Below are positions 18,557 to 27,170 of a stretch of 64,000 nt of DNA, in pieces. Each line of letters begins with the position of its first letter. Positions within the stretch are counted from its first letter, which is position 1. The DNA comes from Halorubrum ruber (GTDB lineage Archaea > Halobacteriota > Halobacteria > Halobacteriales > Haloferacaceae). Both the position numbers and the translations under genes were made by a program. The notes below the pieces were generated by a model that was given only the letters and a program-made list of their open reading frames with translations, was not told where the DNA came from and made no database searches. Location of the stretch: positions 248,001 through 312,000 of the forward strand of contig NZ_CP073695.1 of NCBI RefSeq assembly GCF_018228765.1, in the 5' to 3' direction.

Positions 18557-20223
18557 CTACGAGAACTTCCGGACCGTCATGTCGAGGGTGTCGAGGTCGA
18601 GGATGGGCGCGTAGCCGGCGTCGGGGTCGATGTTGACGGACTTCTGGAAGTCGGTCTGGGCCTGCCAGCAGCCGGAGTTGACAGCGAGCACGTTGTGGTA
18701 CTTCCCCCAGCCGAGCTTGTGGACGTGGCCGGTGTGGAACACGTCGGGCACGTCCTCCATCACGAGGTAGTCGCGCTCCTCCGGCGCGACGCGGGTGTGA
18801 CCGCCGAACTGCGGCGCGACGTGGCGCTTCTTTAACAGCTGGTACATCGCCTTGTGGGGCTCGTCGTAGCTGGCCTTCTCCTCGGGGAGCTCCGCGATCA
18901 CCTCGTCGAGCGAGACGCCGTGGTACATCAGTACCTCGACGCCCTCGACCGAGACGGTGGCCGGGTTCGAGACGATCCGCGCGTCGTGGACGTCCATAAT
19001 CTCCCGGATCTCGTCGTTGAACCCGGGCTGCGGCTCGGCGAGGCGGACCGCGTCGTGGTTGCCCGGGATCATCACGACCTCGGTGTCCGCGGGCACCTCC
19101 TTGAGGTGCTCCGCGAAGACCTCGTACTGCTCGTAGATGTCGACGATCTCCAGCTCCTCGTCCTGGTCGGGGTAGACGCCGACGCCCTCGACCATGTCGC
19201 CCGCGAGCAGCAGGTACTCCACGGGGTCGGCCTCCTCGGTGTGGAGCCAGTCGGTGAAGCTGTGCCACGCGTCGGCCATGAACTCGTCGCTGCCGACGTG
19301 GACGTCGGAGATCAGCGCGGCCTGAACGTGGCGGTCGGCCCCCCCGGGATGATAAGTGCGAGGGACGTCGGGGAAGTGGAGCGAGTCCGCGAAGAGGATG
19401 CCGGCGTCGTCCGCGAGCGTCCCCTCGACGGCGACGCACTCGTCTAAGAGGATCTCGTCGACGACGTCGGCGAGGCCCTTGTCCTTCATCACGAGGGCGG
19501 GGAAGGTTCCCGTCGTGTCCTCCAACTCGATCAGCCAGTGGCCGGACTTCGTGGAGCGCACGTCGTTGACGAGGCCGATCATCGCGGCGTCGCTCCCACC
19601 CGGCATGTCCGCGATCGCCTCCGCAGGCCGGTGGTTGACGCGGCCGCGGAGGATCTTCGAGAGCCGTTCGTAGCGGTCGCGGAACGTCGTGACGAAGTCG
19701 GAGTACTCGCCCGTCCCGGTGCTACGCCCGGTCATGTCGTTTCCGACTTCGAGGTCGCGCAGGTCGGGGCCCCGGGAGCGTTCGGCACCGGTCGACTGCG
19801 CGGAGTCAGTGGTTGTGGAGTCGGTAGCGACGGAATCGGTGGTGGTAGAGTCGGCAGTCGGGGAGTCGGCGGTGAGGGAGTCGCTGGCGACGGACTCGGT
19901 AGCCCCGGCGTCCGCGACGCCGTTCGTCGCGACTCCGGAACCCGCTTCGGTCTCCGCGGCTTCGGCGCCCGTGGACCCCTTCGTTTCAACTGGAGATTGT
20001 CCGGTTTCGTCGGGGACGCGGCCGATTCCTCGGTCTCGGCGATCGCCTCGCGCACGTGGTCGGCGGTGATCCGAAGGGCGTCGTCGGGGGCGCGGTCGAC
20101 GGCGGCCGCAACGGCGGCGGTCGGATCGGTCGCGCCCGCGAGCAGGGTGACCGCCTCGCGCTCGGCGTTGTAGCCGCGCTCGGCGAGGGCTTTCGCGATC
20201 CGGGCGTTCGACTCCAGCGGCAC
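18557..20223 (-). CDS. polD1: DNA polymerase D small subunit DP1 (reading frame broken once)
   Basis: The main frame from about 20010 down to 18557 has an OB-like domain (RVNHRPAEAIADM, GHWLIELEDTTG) and the calcineurin-like 3'-5' exonuclease motifs ISDVHVGSD, LLAGDMVEGVG, PGNHD, YHGVS and HTGHVHKLG. The expected N-terminal domain (PLESNARIAKALAERGYNAE..) is in another frame, from a GTG at 20223. The frames join if one base is added to the four-base G run at 20012-20015 (plus strand), giving 555 residues. The linker is a T/D/S-rich repeat. DP1 proofreads for the replicative polymerase D; its place beside sec11, orc1 and the origin is the standard haloarchaeal order. Confidence 0.9.
19975..19996 (-). 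other. Origin-recognition-box-like sequence inside polD1
   Basis: The minus strand reads CTCCAGTTGAAACGAAGGGGT, close to the mini-ORB core (TTCCAGTGGAAACGAAGGGG-like) recognised by archaeal Orc1/Cdc6. It encodes PVETKG of the DP1 linker and lies within 20 bases of the frame break. It is 4 kb from the origin. Binding is inferred from resemblance only. Confidence 0.45.
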
Positions 20224-20355
20224 GATACCCGAAAGGAGGGTCGCGGGCAAAACCGTTCCGGAGCCGTCGGAGGGGCCGAGCGCGCGGGGCCGCGAGCGAG
20301 GGCGGAATCCGCGCGACCCGGAAGCTTATGAACGGAACCCTCCAAAGGCGACGTA

Positions 20356-21429
20356 ATGGACGAAGGGGATCGGCCGACGGACACCGACGGGTCGGCCGGT
20401 CGAGACGAGCGGGTCGAAGACCAATCCGGGGCGGCTCCCGACGAATCGGATGACGTAGTTCCCGACCGGTCAGACCACAATATTTCCGGCCGATCGGACG
20501 ACGAGGTTTCCGACGAGTCCGACCGCGCGACCTCCGGTGACTCGGACGATGAAACCGATAGCGAGCGCGAAGCCGACCTCGGGGACGAGCCCGAATCATC
20601 CAGGGAAGCCGTTGGTTCCGGGGAATCCGACACCGGGAGCGGAGCGCAGGGCGCATCGGAATCGGTCGGAGATCCCGCGTTCGAGACGGAAGAGACGACG
20701 ACGGCCGACGAGTCGCTGGTACATCGGTTCCGCCACGACCGGGAGGGCGCGCTGATGTGGATCCGGGAGATGCTGGCGAGCGTCGGCGTCGTCCTCCTCG
20801 TCGGCCTGCTGCTGTTCGGCGTCAGCGGCGTGTGGCCGCCCATGGTCGCCGTCGAGTCGGGGAGCATGGAGCCGAACATGCAGGTCGGCGACCTCGTGTT
20901 CGTCACCGAGCCCGGGCGGCTCGCGCCGGACGCAGCCGAGAACGGCGTCGGCGTCGTCACCCACGAGGTGGGCCAAGAGGTCGACTACCGGACGTTCGGG
21001 TCCTACGGGTCGGTGATGATATACACGCCTCCGGGGCGGACCGGGTCACCGATCATCCACCGAGCCATGTTCCACGTTACCGAGGGCGAGAACTGGTATG
21101 ACCGCGCCGACCCCGAGCACCACAACGCCGTCGACTGCGGGTCGCTCGCCAACTGCCCGGCGCCGCACGACGGGTACATCACCCTCGGCGACAACAACGG
21201 CGCCTACGACCAGGCGAGCGGCCTCTCCCCGCCGGTCAGGGCCGAGTGGGTGAACGGGGTCGCGCGGCTCCGAGTCCCGTATCTCGGGTACATCCGGCTG
21301 ATCGCGACGGGACAGGTGGAGCTGAACGAGGCGATCACGCGGACGGTGGGAAGCGCCCTCCCGGCGGCGATGGAGAGCGGTCTTCCGGCGGTGGATTCGA
21401 CCCCCGCTTCGTCCGCCACGGCGGCGTGA
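20356..21429 (+). CDS. sec11: Type I signal peptidase (archaeal Sec11 type)
   Basis: The 357-residue product removes signal peptides from exported proteins at the membrane. An acidic low-complexity N-terminus (about 1-115) precedes a transmembrane helix (LASVGVVLLVGLLLFGVSG, about 138-156). Then come the catalytic serine in SGSMEPNMQVGDLVF (about 171), the histidine of the Ser/His pair in PIIHRAMFHV (about 235), and GDNNGAYDQ with the conserved aspartate (about 278). This Ser-His-Asp arrangement is that of archaeal/ER signal peptidases rather than the bacterial Ser-Lys type. It is divergent from polD1 and convergent with orc1. Confidence 0.9.
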   Translation: MDEGDRPTDTDGSAGRDERVEDQSGAAPDESDDVVPDRSDHNISGRSDDEVSDESDRATSGDSDDETDSEREADLGDEPESSREAVGSGESDTGSGAQGASESVGDPAFETEETTTADESLVHRFRHDREGALMWIREMLASVGVVLLVGLLLFGVSGVWPPMVAVESGSMEPNMQVGDLVFVTEPGRLAPDAAENGVGVVTHEVGQEVDYRTFGSYGSVMIYTPPGRTGSPIIHRAMFHVTEGENWYDRADPEHHNAVDCGSLANCPAPHDGYITLGDNNGAYDQASGLSPPVRAEWVNGVARLRVPYLGYIRLIATGQVELNEAITRTVGSALPAAMESGLPAVDSTPASSATAA

Positions 21430-21474
21430 CGCCTGCCGAGACGGGGTTGGCGACGTAGCGATTGACGGACGGGC

Positions 21475-23424
21475 TCAGTTGTCGAACCGGGCCTGAACGA
21501 ACGGCTGCGCGTTCTCGATGTCGCCGAGCCGCGAGTCCGACAGGAGGACCGCCTCGGTCTCCTCGACGGGCACCGAGAGGCCCATCTCCTTCGTTCGGCC
21601 GTAGCGGCCCTTCGAGACGACGACGGCGTTGACGATCCCCAGCATGTCGAGCTCGCTGATGAGGTCGGTGACGCGCCGCTGGGTCAAGACGTCGGCGTCG
21701 ATCTCCTCGCAGAGCCGCTTGTAGATGTTGAACACCTCACCGGTGTTGATGTTGTGGACGCCGTTCTTCTCGAGGAGGATGACGGCGAACAGGACGATCT
21801 TGCTCTGGGTGGGGAGCGTGCGGACGACCTCGACGACGCGGTCGAGCTCGATCTTGTCCTGCGCCTGCCGGACGTGTTTCTCCGCGACGATCTCGGCCTG
21901 CGAGCGCTCGGCGAGCTCGCCGGCGGTGCGGAGGAGGTCGAGCGCGCGGCGCGCGTCGCCGTGTTCCTGCGCGGCGAAGGCGGCGCACAGCGGGATCACG
22001 TCGTCGGTGAGCGCGTCGGGCTTGAACGCGGTGTCGGCGCGGTGCTGGAGGATGTCGCGGAGCTGGTTGGCGTCGTACGGTGGGAAGACGATCTCCTCCT
22101 CGCCGAGGCTCGACTTGACGCGGGGGTCGAGGAAGTCGGTGAACTTCAGGTCGTTCGAGATGCCCATGATCGAGATGCGCGAGCGGTCGAGCTCGGAGTT
22201 CATCCGGGAGAGGTTATAGAGGGTGTCGTCGCCGCTCTTCTCGACGAGCTTGTCGATCTCGTCGAGCATGATCACAACCACGCGCTCGTGGTAGTCGACC
22301 GCCTCGAAGAACGTCGAGTAGACGCGGTCGGTGGGCCACCCCGTCATCGGCACCTCCTCCATCTCGTCGGCGTCGTCTTCGAGGGTCTCGATGCGCTCGT
22401 CGATCTCGTCGACCGAGTCGAACTCGGTGTCGGCGAGGGCGGCTGCCGCGTCGCGACCGGCCGTGTCCTCGGCGTCCGTCGCGTCCCCTCGGAGGGTTTC
22501 GAGCCGCTCTAAGCGGTCGGCGATCACCGCCTGGTTCTCCTCGATAAACGTGTTCGCGAGCTGGGCGAGGACGCGGTACTGGGTGTCGGTCACCTCGCAG
22601 TTGATGTACTCGACCTCACAGGGGACGTCGTACTTCTGGGAGGTGGACTCCAGCTCCTGAGAGACGAACTTCGCCGACGCGGTCTTCCCGGTCCCCGTCT
22701 TCCCGTAGATGAGGATGTTCGACGGGGTCTCGCCGCGGAGCGCGGAGACGAGGATGGTCGCCATCCGGTTGATCTGGTCGTTGCGGTGCGGGAGTTCGTG
22801 CGGGGTGTACGAGGGGCGGAGAACCTCCTTGTTCTCGAAGATCGGTTCGCCGGAGAGGAGGTCGTCGAACAGGCCTTGGTTGTCCTCGTCGTCGTCGTCG
22901 AGGACGACGCCGTCAAAGTCGACGTCGGGCGACGACCGGTCGCGACCGCCGTTGTCGAGCCCCGCCGTTTCGGGTCGAGCGTCGGTCGAGATGGAAGGCG
23001 TATCGGCGTCCGAGTCGATCGATTCGACGTCTGGCGTATCGTGACTCGTTCCGTCTTCGACGTTGAGGCCGGTATCGGGGTCGGATTCGCTAAGACCGCC
23101 GGAGTCGGCTTCGGTTGGGGTGGTCGGATCGGCTTCGGTTGGGGTAGTCGGGTCGGCTTCAGTCGAGTTGTCGCCCCCCGTTTCGGTTGGAGCGTCGGGG
23201 TCGAAATCCTCGATATCGGGGTCCTCGATATCGGGGTCCTCGGCTTCGGGATCCTCGTCCTCGGACTCGTCGGTTTCGGAGCCCTCGACGGCGAAGCCGT
23301 CGGCGTCGGGAGTCGAAGAGCGGCTGGGCGATGAGTCCTCGGAGTCGCTACTGTGGTCCGATTCGTCGCCGTCGTCCGGGTCGATACCGCCGTCGGCCCG
23401 CGGTGTGTGATCGCCTTCGTCCAT
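21475..23424 (-). CDS. orc1: Orc1/Cdc6 replication initiator at the origin
   Basis: The 649-residue product starts with about 185 residues of acidic low-complexity sequence, including DPTTPTEA repeats, unusually long for the family. The conserved part starts GEPIFENKEVLRPSYTPHELPHR (about 190). An AAA+ domain follows, with Walker A YGKTGTGKT (about 240), Walker B MLDEIDKL (about 383) and sensor 1 GISNDLKF. A charged insertion (about 310-355) and a C-terminal winged helix (about 560-640) complete it. The protein binds origin recognition boxes and loads MCM. Its start abuts the origin region on its upstream side. Confidence 0.96.
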   Translation of the reverse strand: MDEGDHTPRADGGIDPDDGDESDHSSDSEDSSPSRSSTPDADGFAVEGSETDESEDEDPEAEDPDIEDPDIEDFDPDAPTETGGDNSTEADPTTPTEADPTTPTEADSGGLSESDPDTGLNVEDGTSHDTPDVESIDSDADTPSISTDARPETAGLDNGGRDRSSPDVDFDGVVLDDDDEDNQGLFDDLLSGEPIFENKEVLRPSYTPHELPHRNDQINRMATILVSALRGETPSNILIYGKTGTGKTASAKFVSQELESTSQKYDVPCEVEYINCEVTDTQYRVLAQLANTFIEENQAVIADRLERLETLRGDATDAEDTAGRDAAAALADTEFDSVDEIDERIETLEDDADEMEEVPMTGWPTDRVYSTFFEAVDYHERVVVIMLDEIDKLVEKSGDDTLYNLSRMNSELDRSRISIMGISNDLKFTDFLDPRVKSSLGEEEIVFPPYDANQLRDILQHRADTAFKPDALTDDVIPLCAAFAAQEHGDARRALDLLRTAGELAERSQAEIVAEKHVRQAQDKIELDRVVEVVRTLPTQSKIVLFAVILLEKNGVHNINTGEVFNIYKRLCEEIDADVLTQRRVTDLISELDMLGIVNAVVVSKGRYGRTKEMGLSVPVEETEAVLLSDSRLGDIENAQPFVQARFDN

Positions 23425-23428
23425 GTGA

Positions 23429-23452
23429 ACCCCTCTGTTTCAGGTGGAGACA
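23429..23452 (-). promoter_or_regulatory. Weak ORB next to the orc1 start
   Basis: The minus strand reads CTGTCTCCACCTGAAACAGAGGGGT, an imperfect match to the origin boxes further right. Placed just upstream of the orc1 start codon, it could serve both origin binding and autoregulation of orc1. Inferred from similarity. Confidence 0.55.
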
Positions 23453-23883
23453 GCCGGGTATGTCGCTTGAGACGCCGTCTCCCGTCGGAAATACGCATTC
23501 GCGGTCGGAATCGAGACCGACCACGTCCAGTTGATACAGTCGAACCAGATGAAGAGACGGTACAAAAGTGTTCCTCTCTGGAGTTGAAACGGTCCTCCCT
23601 CGCGAAGTATCGGGGCGACGGAGAAGCGGTTCGGGAGCATTCGCGGGTTCGTCGATCGGATCGAAAAGTCGAGGTGAAACGGACGACGGGAGAGGAAACG
23701 ACCGGGTTCCCCGAGACGATCTCGTCGATAGATCGAGTTTCGGGCGCTCTCGTGACAGGTTCCCATCTGACGCAATCGAGTCGTGCCTACTCGGATCCGG
23801 ACTGGAAGTTCAGTCGGAGCGTTCCGACTCGCCGGTTTCGGTCCGCGATTTCCAGTTCCGTCGAGTCGACTCGATCGGGGAGA

Positions 23884-23912
23884 CCCCCACACCCCTTTGT
23901 TTCGTGTGGAAC
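23884..23912 (-). promoter_or_regulatory. Origin recognition box, left of the unwinding element
   Basis: The minus strand reads GTTCCACACGAAACAAAGGGG followed by TGTGGGGG, the haloarchaeal ORB with its G-string. It matches the box at 24116-24143 at nearly every position but in the opposite orientation. Confidence 0.85.
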
Positions 23913-23944
23913 GGTGAATGGGTGGGTGGGGGTGGTGAGATTGG

Positions 23945-24060
23945 ATTTTAGTACCGGTGGTTTTATATCTAAAACTGTTCAACAGTACCCTCGACAATCT
24001 ATTCTATATTATATTTTGTTTGTTAGTGTTGTTTTATCCAGCTATAGCTGATGAATTATC
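23945..24060. other. AT-rich duplex-unwinding element
   Basis: This roughly 115-base stretch is strikingly AT-rich in an otherwise GC-rich region (for example CTATTCTATATTATATTTTG near 24000) and lies between the two inverted ORBs. It is the expected site of initial strand opening. Confidence 0.8.
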
Positions 24061-24115
24061 TGAGAGAACCGGGATCACCTCCGAACGCCCACCGGACGCC
24101 CCCACAGGTTACCGG

Positions 24116-24143
24116 GTTCCACTCGAAACAAAGGGGTGGGGGG
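24116..24143 (+). promoter_or_regulatory. Origin recognition box, right of the unwinding element
   Basis: GTTCCACTCGAAACAAAGGGG followed by TGGGGGG is a strong haloarchaeal ORB with a G-string, inverted relative to the left box. Confidence 0.87.
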
Positions 24144-24203
24144 CTCCCAAACGACGGCCATGTGACCGACGAGCCAACGAATATCACGGTCGACGCCGAT
24201 AGT

Positions 24204-24219
24204 TTTACCATCCGGTAAA
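24204..24219. promoter_or_regulatory. Palindromic operator 1 of the catabolic cluster
   Basis: TTTACC-ATCC-GGTAAA is a perfect inverted repeat with a 4-base spacer, 54 bases upstream of the CoA-transferase start. The same palindrome occurs at 28041-28056, and a near copy at 32303-32318. All three sit in promoter regions of genes around the TetR regulator at 27281-27952, so it is the likely TetR binding site. Confidence 0.75.
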
Positions 24220-24272
24220 CAAACCGTACACGTACCTATGAGACGACTCCGCACGTCGGACGAGGTGGGTAG

Positions 24273-25580
24273 ATGACGGATACCGACGACACCGGTACCG
24301 ACGACACCGGTACCGACGATACCGGTACCGAAGACGGCGGCACCGGGAGTTCCGCGAGCAGCGGACGAATCTTGGACGGCGTCACCGTTCTCGACCTCTC
24401 GACGTTCGTCACCGGCGGCTTCTGCTCGGCAATGCTCGCGAACCAGGGCGCGGAGGTCGTCAAGATCGAACAGCCCGGCTACGGCGACGCAGTCCGCCAC
24501 TCCGGGCCGCCGTTCATCAAGGGCGAGTCCCCGTACTACTGGACACTGAGTTACGGGAAAAAGAGCCTCGAACTCGACTTGAAGAACGACGACGCGAAGG
24601 AGGCGCTGTACGAGCTGGTCGAGGAGGCGGACATCTTCATCCAGAACTTCCGCCCGGGCACCGCGGAGCGGCTCGACGTCGACTACGACACGCTCACTGA
24701 CCACAACGAGGACCTGATCTACCTCGCGATCTCCGCGTTCGGACAGACCGGTCCGTGGCGCGAGCGGTCCGGGTACGACCTCCTCATCCAGGGGATGAGC
24801 GGGATCATGAGCGTCACCGGCGAGGCGGACCGCCAGCCGGTCAAAGTGGGCCTCCCGATGACCGACCTCATCACCGCGATGTGGGCGGCCTTCGGCGCGA
24901 CGACCGCCCTCTACCGCCGAGAGCGGACGGGCGAGGGCGAGTACATCGACCTCGGTATGCTCGAAGCAACCCTGCCGTGGCTCACCAAGCAGGCCGGCAT
25001 GGTGTTCGCGGGCGAGGAGACGAAGCGTATGGGAACCAAAGACCCCGTCCTCGCCCCGTACCAGACGTTCGAGACGAAGGACGGGTTCATCAACATCTGT
25101 ATCCTCAACGAGAAGCTCTGGGGCGAGCTCTGCGAGGCGCTCGACCGGCCCGACCTCCCCGAGGACGACCGGTTCGAGCAGAACGCCGACCGCGTGGAAC
25201 ACCTCGACGAACTCGAGGCCGAGATCGAGGCCACGCTCGCGGACAAGACGACCGACGAGTGGATCGAGGTCATCGCGGAGGACGCCGGCGTCCCCGCCGG
25301 CCCGGTGTACAGCGTCGAGGAGGCGCTCAACAGTGAGCAGATCGAGGCCCGGGGCACCGTCACCGAGATCGACCACCCCGAACTCGGCGAGGTCCCTGTG
25401 ATCGAACACCCGCTCAAGTTCCGCAACGCCGAGAGCGGCTTCGAGCTCCCGCCGCCGCTGCTCGGCGAACACAACCGCGAGGTGTTCCGGGAACACGGCT
25501 ACTCGGAGGCCGAAATCGACCGCCTCGCCGAACTGGGCGTGTTCGGCGACGACGCCGAGGACGCGGACGCCGACGACTGA
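24273..25580 (+). CDS. Family III CoA-transferase (CaiB/BaiF type)
   Basis: The 435-residue product begins with a TDDTG tandem repeat (residues 3-20, from a 15-base DNA repeat), then the family core: GVTVLDLSTFVTGGFCSAMLANQGAEVVKIEQPGYGD-type start, YGKKSLELDLK, IQNFRPGTAERL and SAFGQTGPW..RSGYDLLIQGMSG. The aspartate of LGMLEA (about 228) is replaced by G-M; the catalytic Asp is usually slightly earlier in DLGM..., and YIDLGML is present. It moves CoA between carboxylic acids, activating a substrate. It starts a coupled operon with a thiolase-like and a DUF35 gene (TGATG overlap). The acid substrate is unknown. Confidence 0.88.
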   Translation: MTDTDDTGTDDTGTDDTGTEDGGTGSSASSGRILDGVTVLDLSTFVTGGFCSAMLANQGAEVVKIEQPGYGDAVRHSGPPFIKGESPYYWTLSYGKKSLELDLKNDDAKEALYELVEEADIFIQNFRPGTAERLDVDYDTLTDHNEDLIYLAISAFGQTGPWRERSGYDLLIQGMSGIMSVTGEADRQPVKVGLPMTDLITAMWAAFGATTALYRRERTGEGEYIDLGMLEATLPWLTKQAGMVFAGEETKRMGTKDPVLAPYQTFETKDGFINICILNEKLWGELCEALDRPDLPEDDRFEQNADRVEHLDELEAEIEATLADKTTDEWIEVIAEDAGVPAGPVYSVEEALNSEQIEARGTVTEIDHPELGEVPVIEHPLKFRNAESGFELPPPLLGEHNREVFREHGYSEAEIDRLAELGVFGDDAEDADADD

Positions 25581-26776
25581 TGTCGTCGTCCGCGACCGAC
25601 TCCACCGGCGTCCGCGTCAGCGGCGTCGGCATGACGCCCTTCGAGAGCGACGCCGAGCGCTCGCTCACCGACCTCGCCGCCACCGCCGCCGAGCGCGCGC
25701 TCGCGGACGCCGCGATCGACCCCTCAGCCGTCGACGCGCTCCACTTCGGCAACGCCCTCGCCGAAGCGCTCGACGAGAGCGCGGGGCTCGCGAACGCGCT
25801 CGCGGCCGCGCTCGGCCTCGACGGCGCGTCCGCGGACCGCATCGAGAACACGAGCGCGACCGGCGCCAGCGCCTTCCACCGCGGCGTCGACCGCATTAAA
25901 AAGGGCGACGCCGACGTCGCGCTCGTCGTCGGCGCAGAGAAGATGTCCGCGGGCGACACGCGGGACGTCACGGAGGCGATCAGCCGCCTCGTCCACCGCC
26001 GCGAGTACGCGCAAGGGGTCACGCTCCCTTCCTTCGGCGGCCTCGCCGCCGGCGCCTACCTCGACCGCCACGACGCGCCCCGCGAGGCGCTCGCCGCGGT
26101 CGCCGCCAAGAACCACGGCAACGCGGTCGACAACCCGGTCGCGCAGTTCCGAAAATCGATCGACGTCGACGACGCGCTCGACTCCCCGGTCGTCGCCGCG
26201 CCGCTCCGGCTGTACGACTGCTGTCCGATGTCCGACGGCGCCGCCGCGGTCGTGCTGACGCGAACGGACGAGGACGACTCCGCCGCGGACGGCGGCGCCG
26301 AAGCCGGTCCTGCCCCGCGGGTCGCAGGTACCGCGAGCGCCACGGGGACCCACGCCGTCGCCGAGCGCCCGGACCCCCTCTCGATCGAGTCCGTCCGGAC
26401 CGCCGGCGAGCGCGTCTTCGACAGCGCCGGAATCGGTCCGGACGACGTCGATGTCGCCTGTATCCACGACGCGTTCACCGTCCTCGAACTCATCGAACTG
26501 GAGGAGCTCGGCTTCTACGAGCCCGGGACCGCGTGGGAGGCGACGCTCGAAGGCGACACCGCGCTCGACGGCGATCTCCCGGTCAACCCCGGGGGCGGGC
26601 TCAAGGCCCGCGGCCACCCCCTCGGCGCGACCGGGCTCTCGCAGATCGTCGAACTCGTGTGGCAGCTCCGGGGCGACCTCCCAGAGAGCCGCCGCGTCGA
26701 CGGTGCGGAGACGGCGTTCGCGATCAACGTCGCCGGGTTCGGGAACAACAGCGTCTGTACGGTGTTGCGCACGTGA
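25580..26776 (+). CDS. Thiolase-fold protein lacking the nucleophilic cysteine (Ltp2/SCP2-like)
   Basis: The 398-residue product has SCP2-thiolase landmarks: GVGMTPF (15-21), the N-terminal active-site loop RIENTSATGAS (87-97), CIHDAFTVLELIE (about 293), NPGGGLKARGHPLGATG (about 332-348) and a C-terminal NNSVCTV. At the usual nucleophile position the expected Cys is Ser92, so ordinary thiolase chemistry is unlikely. Thiolase-like proteins without this Cys that pair with a DUF35 protein include the Ltp2 retro-aldolases, which cleave beta-hydroxyacyl-CoAs. A DUF35 gene follows directly with a GTGA overlap, which supports that reading. Confidence 0.85.
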   Translation: MSSSATDSTGVRVSGVGMTPFESDAERSLTDLAATAAERALADAAIDPSAVDALHFGNALAEALDESAGLANALAAALGLDGASADRIENTSATGASAFHRGVDRIKKGDADVALVVGAEKMSAGDTRDVTEAISRLVHRREYAQGVTLPSFGGLAAGAYLDRHDAPREALAAVAAKNHGNAVDNPVAQFRKSIDVDDALDSPVVAAPLRLYDCCPMSDGAAAVVLTRTDEDDSAADGGAEAGPAPRVAGTASATGTHAVAERPDPLSIESVRTAGERVFDSAGIGPDDVDVACIHDAFTVLELIELEELGFYEPGTAWEATLEGDTALDGDLPVNPGGGLKARGHPLGATGLSQIVELVWQLRGDLPESRRVDGAETAFAINVAGFGNNSVCTVLRT

Positions 26777-27159
26777 CCGACTCCGATCACCCGGTCACCG
26801 ACCGGCCGGCCGACCGCGACGTCCCCGCGGACCGCGCCTTCGTCTGCGACGACTGCGGCCACCGCTGGTACTACGACCGACGGCGCTGTCCGGCGTGCGG
26901 CCACGGCGCCGAGTCGGCCGCGACGGTTCGACTCGAAACGGGGGCGGTCGTCGCGACGACGACGGTCGAGACCACGCCGCCGGACGTCCGCGCGCCGAAC
27001 CACCTCGCGTTAGTCCGGTTCGACGAGGTCCAACTGATCGCACAGGCCGCCGACGGCGACCTGTCTCCCGGCGATCGGGTTCGATTCGACGGTTCCCACC
27101 GGCTTCGCGAGGGACGTGACCGGACCGACCCGCGGCTCGTCGCAGTCGACGACTCCTGA
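26773..27159 (+). CDS. DUF35 zinc-ribbon/OB-fold acyl-CoA-binding partner protein
   Basis: The 128-residue product has a zinc ribbon (CDDCGHRWYYDRRRCPACG, about 30-48) followed by an OB-like strand-rich domain (TVRLETGAVVATTTVETTPPDVRAP..). DUF35 proteins bridge thiolase-family enzymes with partners and hold CoA intermediates, as in archaeal HMG-CoA synthesis and steroid side-chain cleavage. The GTG start at 26773 overlaps the upstream stop, so it is translationally coupled to the thiolase-like gene. The C-terminus (EGRDRTDPRLVAVDDS) is normal. Confidence 0.87.
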   Translation: MTDSDHPVTDRPADRDVPADRAFVCDDCGHRWYYDRRRCPACGHGAESAATVRLETGAVVATTTVETTPPDVRAPNHLALVRFDEVQLIAQAADGDLSPGDRVRFDGSHRLREGRDRTDPRLVAVDDS

Positions 27160-27170
27160 CGGCGGGGACC

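Larger units (their letters stand above)
23425..24203. other. Chromosomal replication origin (oriC1-like)
   Basis: About 780 bases without a gene separate orc1 from the catabolic cluster. They contain two near-identical, oppositely oriented origin recognition boxes (23884-23912 and 24116-24143) around an AT-rich stretch (about 23945-24060), plus a weaker box beside the orc1 start. Orc1 adjacency, inverted ORBs and an AT-rich unwinding element are the defining features of haloarchaeal orc-linked origins. The 23460-23880 part has only weak ORB-like half-sites; short open frames there look spurious. Confidence 0.9.

Noticed and set aside
20012..20015. Programmed ribosomal frameshifting in polD1
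   Set aside because: No slippery heptamer or downstream structure is seen, and three other genes in the window show the same single-base loss in a G/C run.
23553..24051. Open frames of 120-230 residues inside the origin region
   Set aside because: They cross the ORB and AT-rich core, have no family resemblance and show no consistent codon bias.
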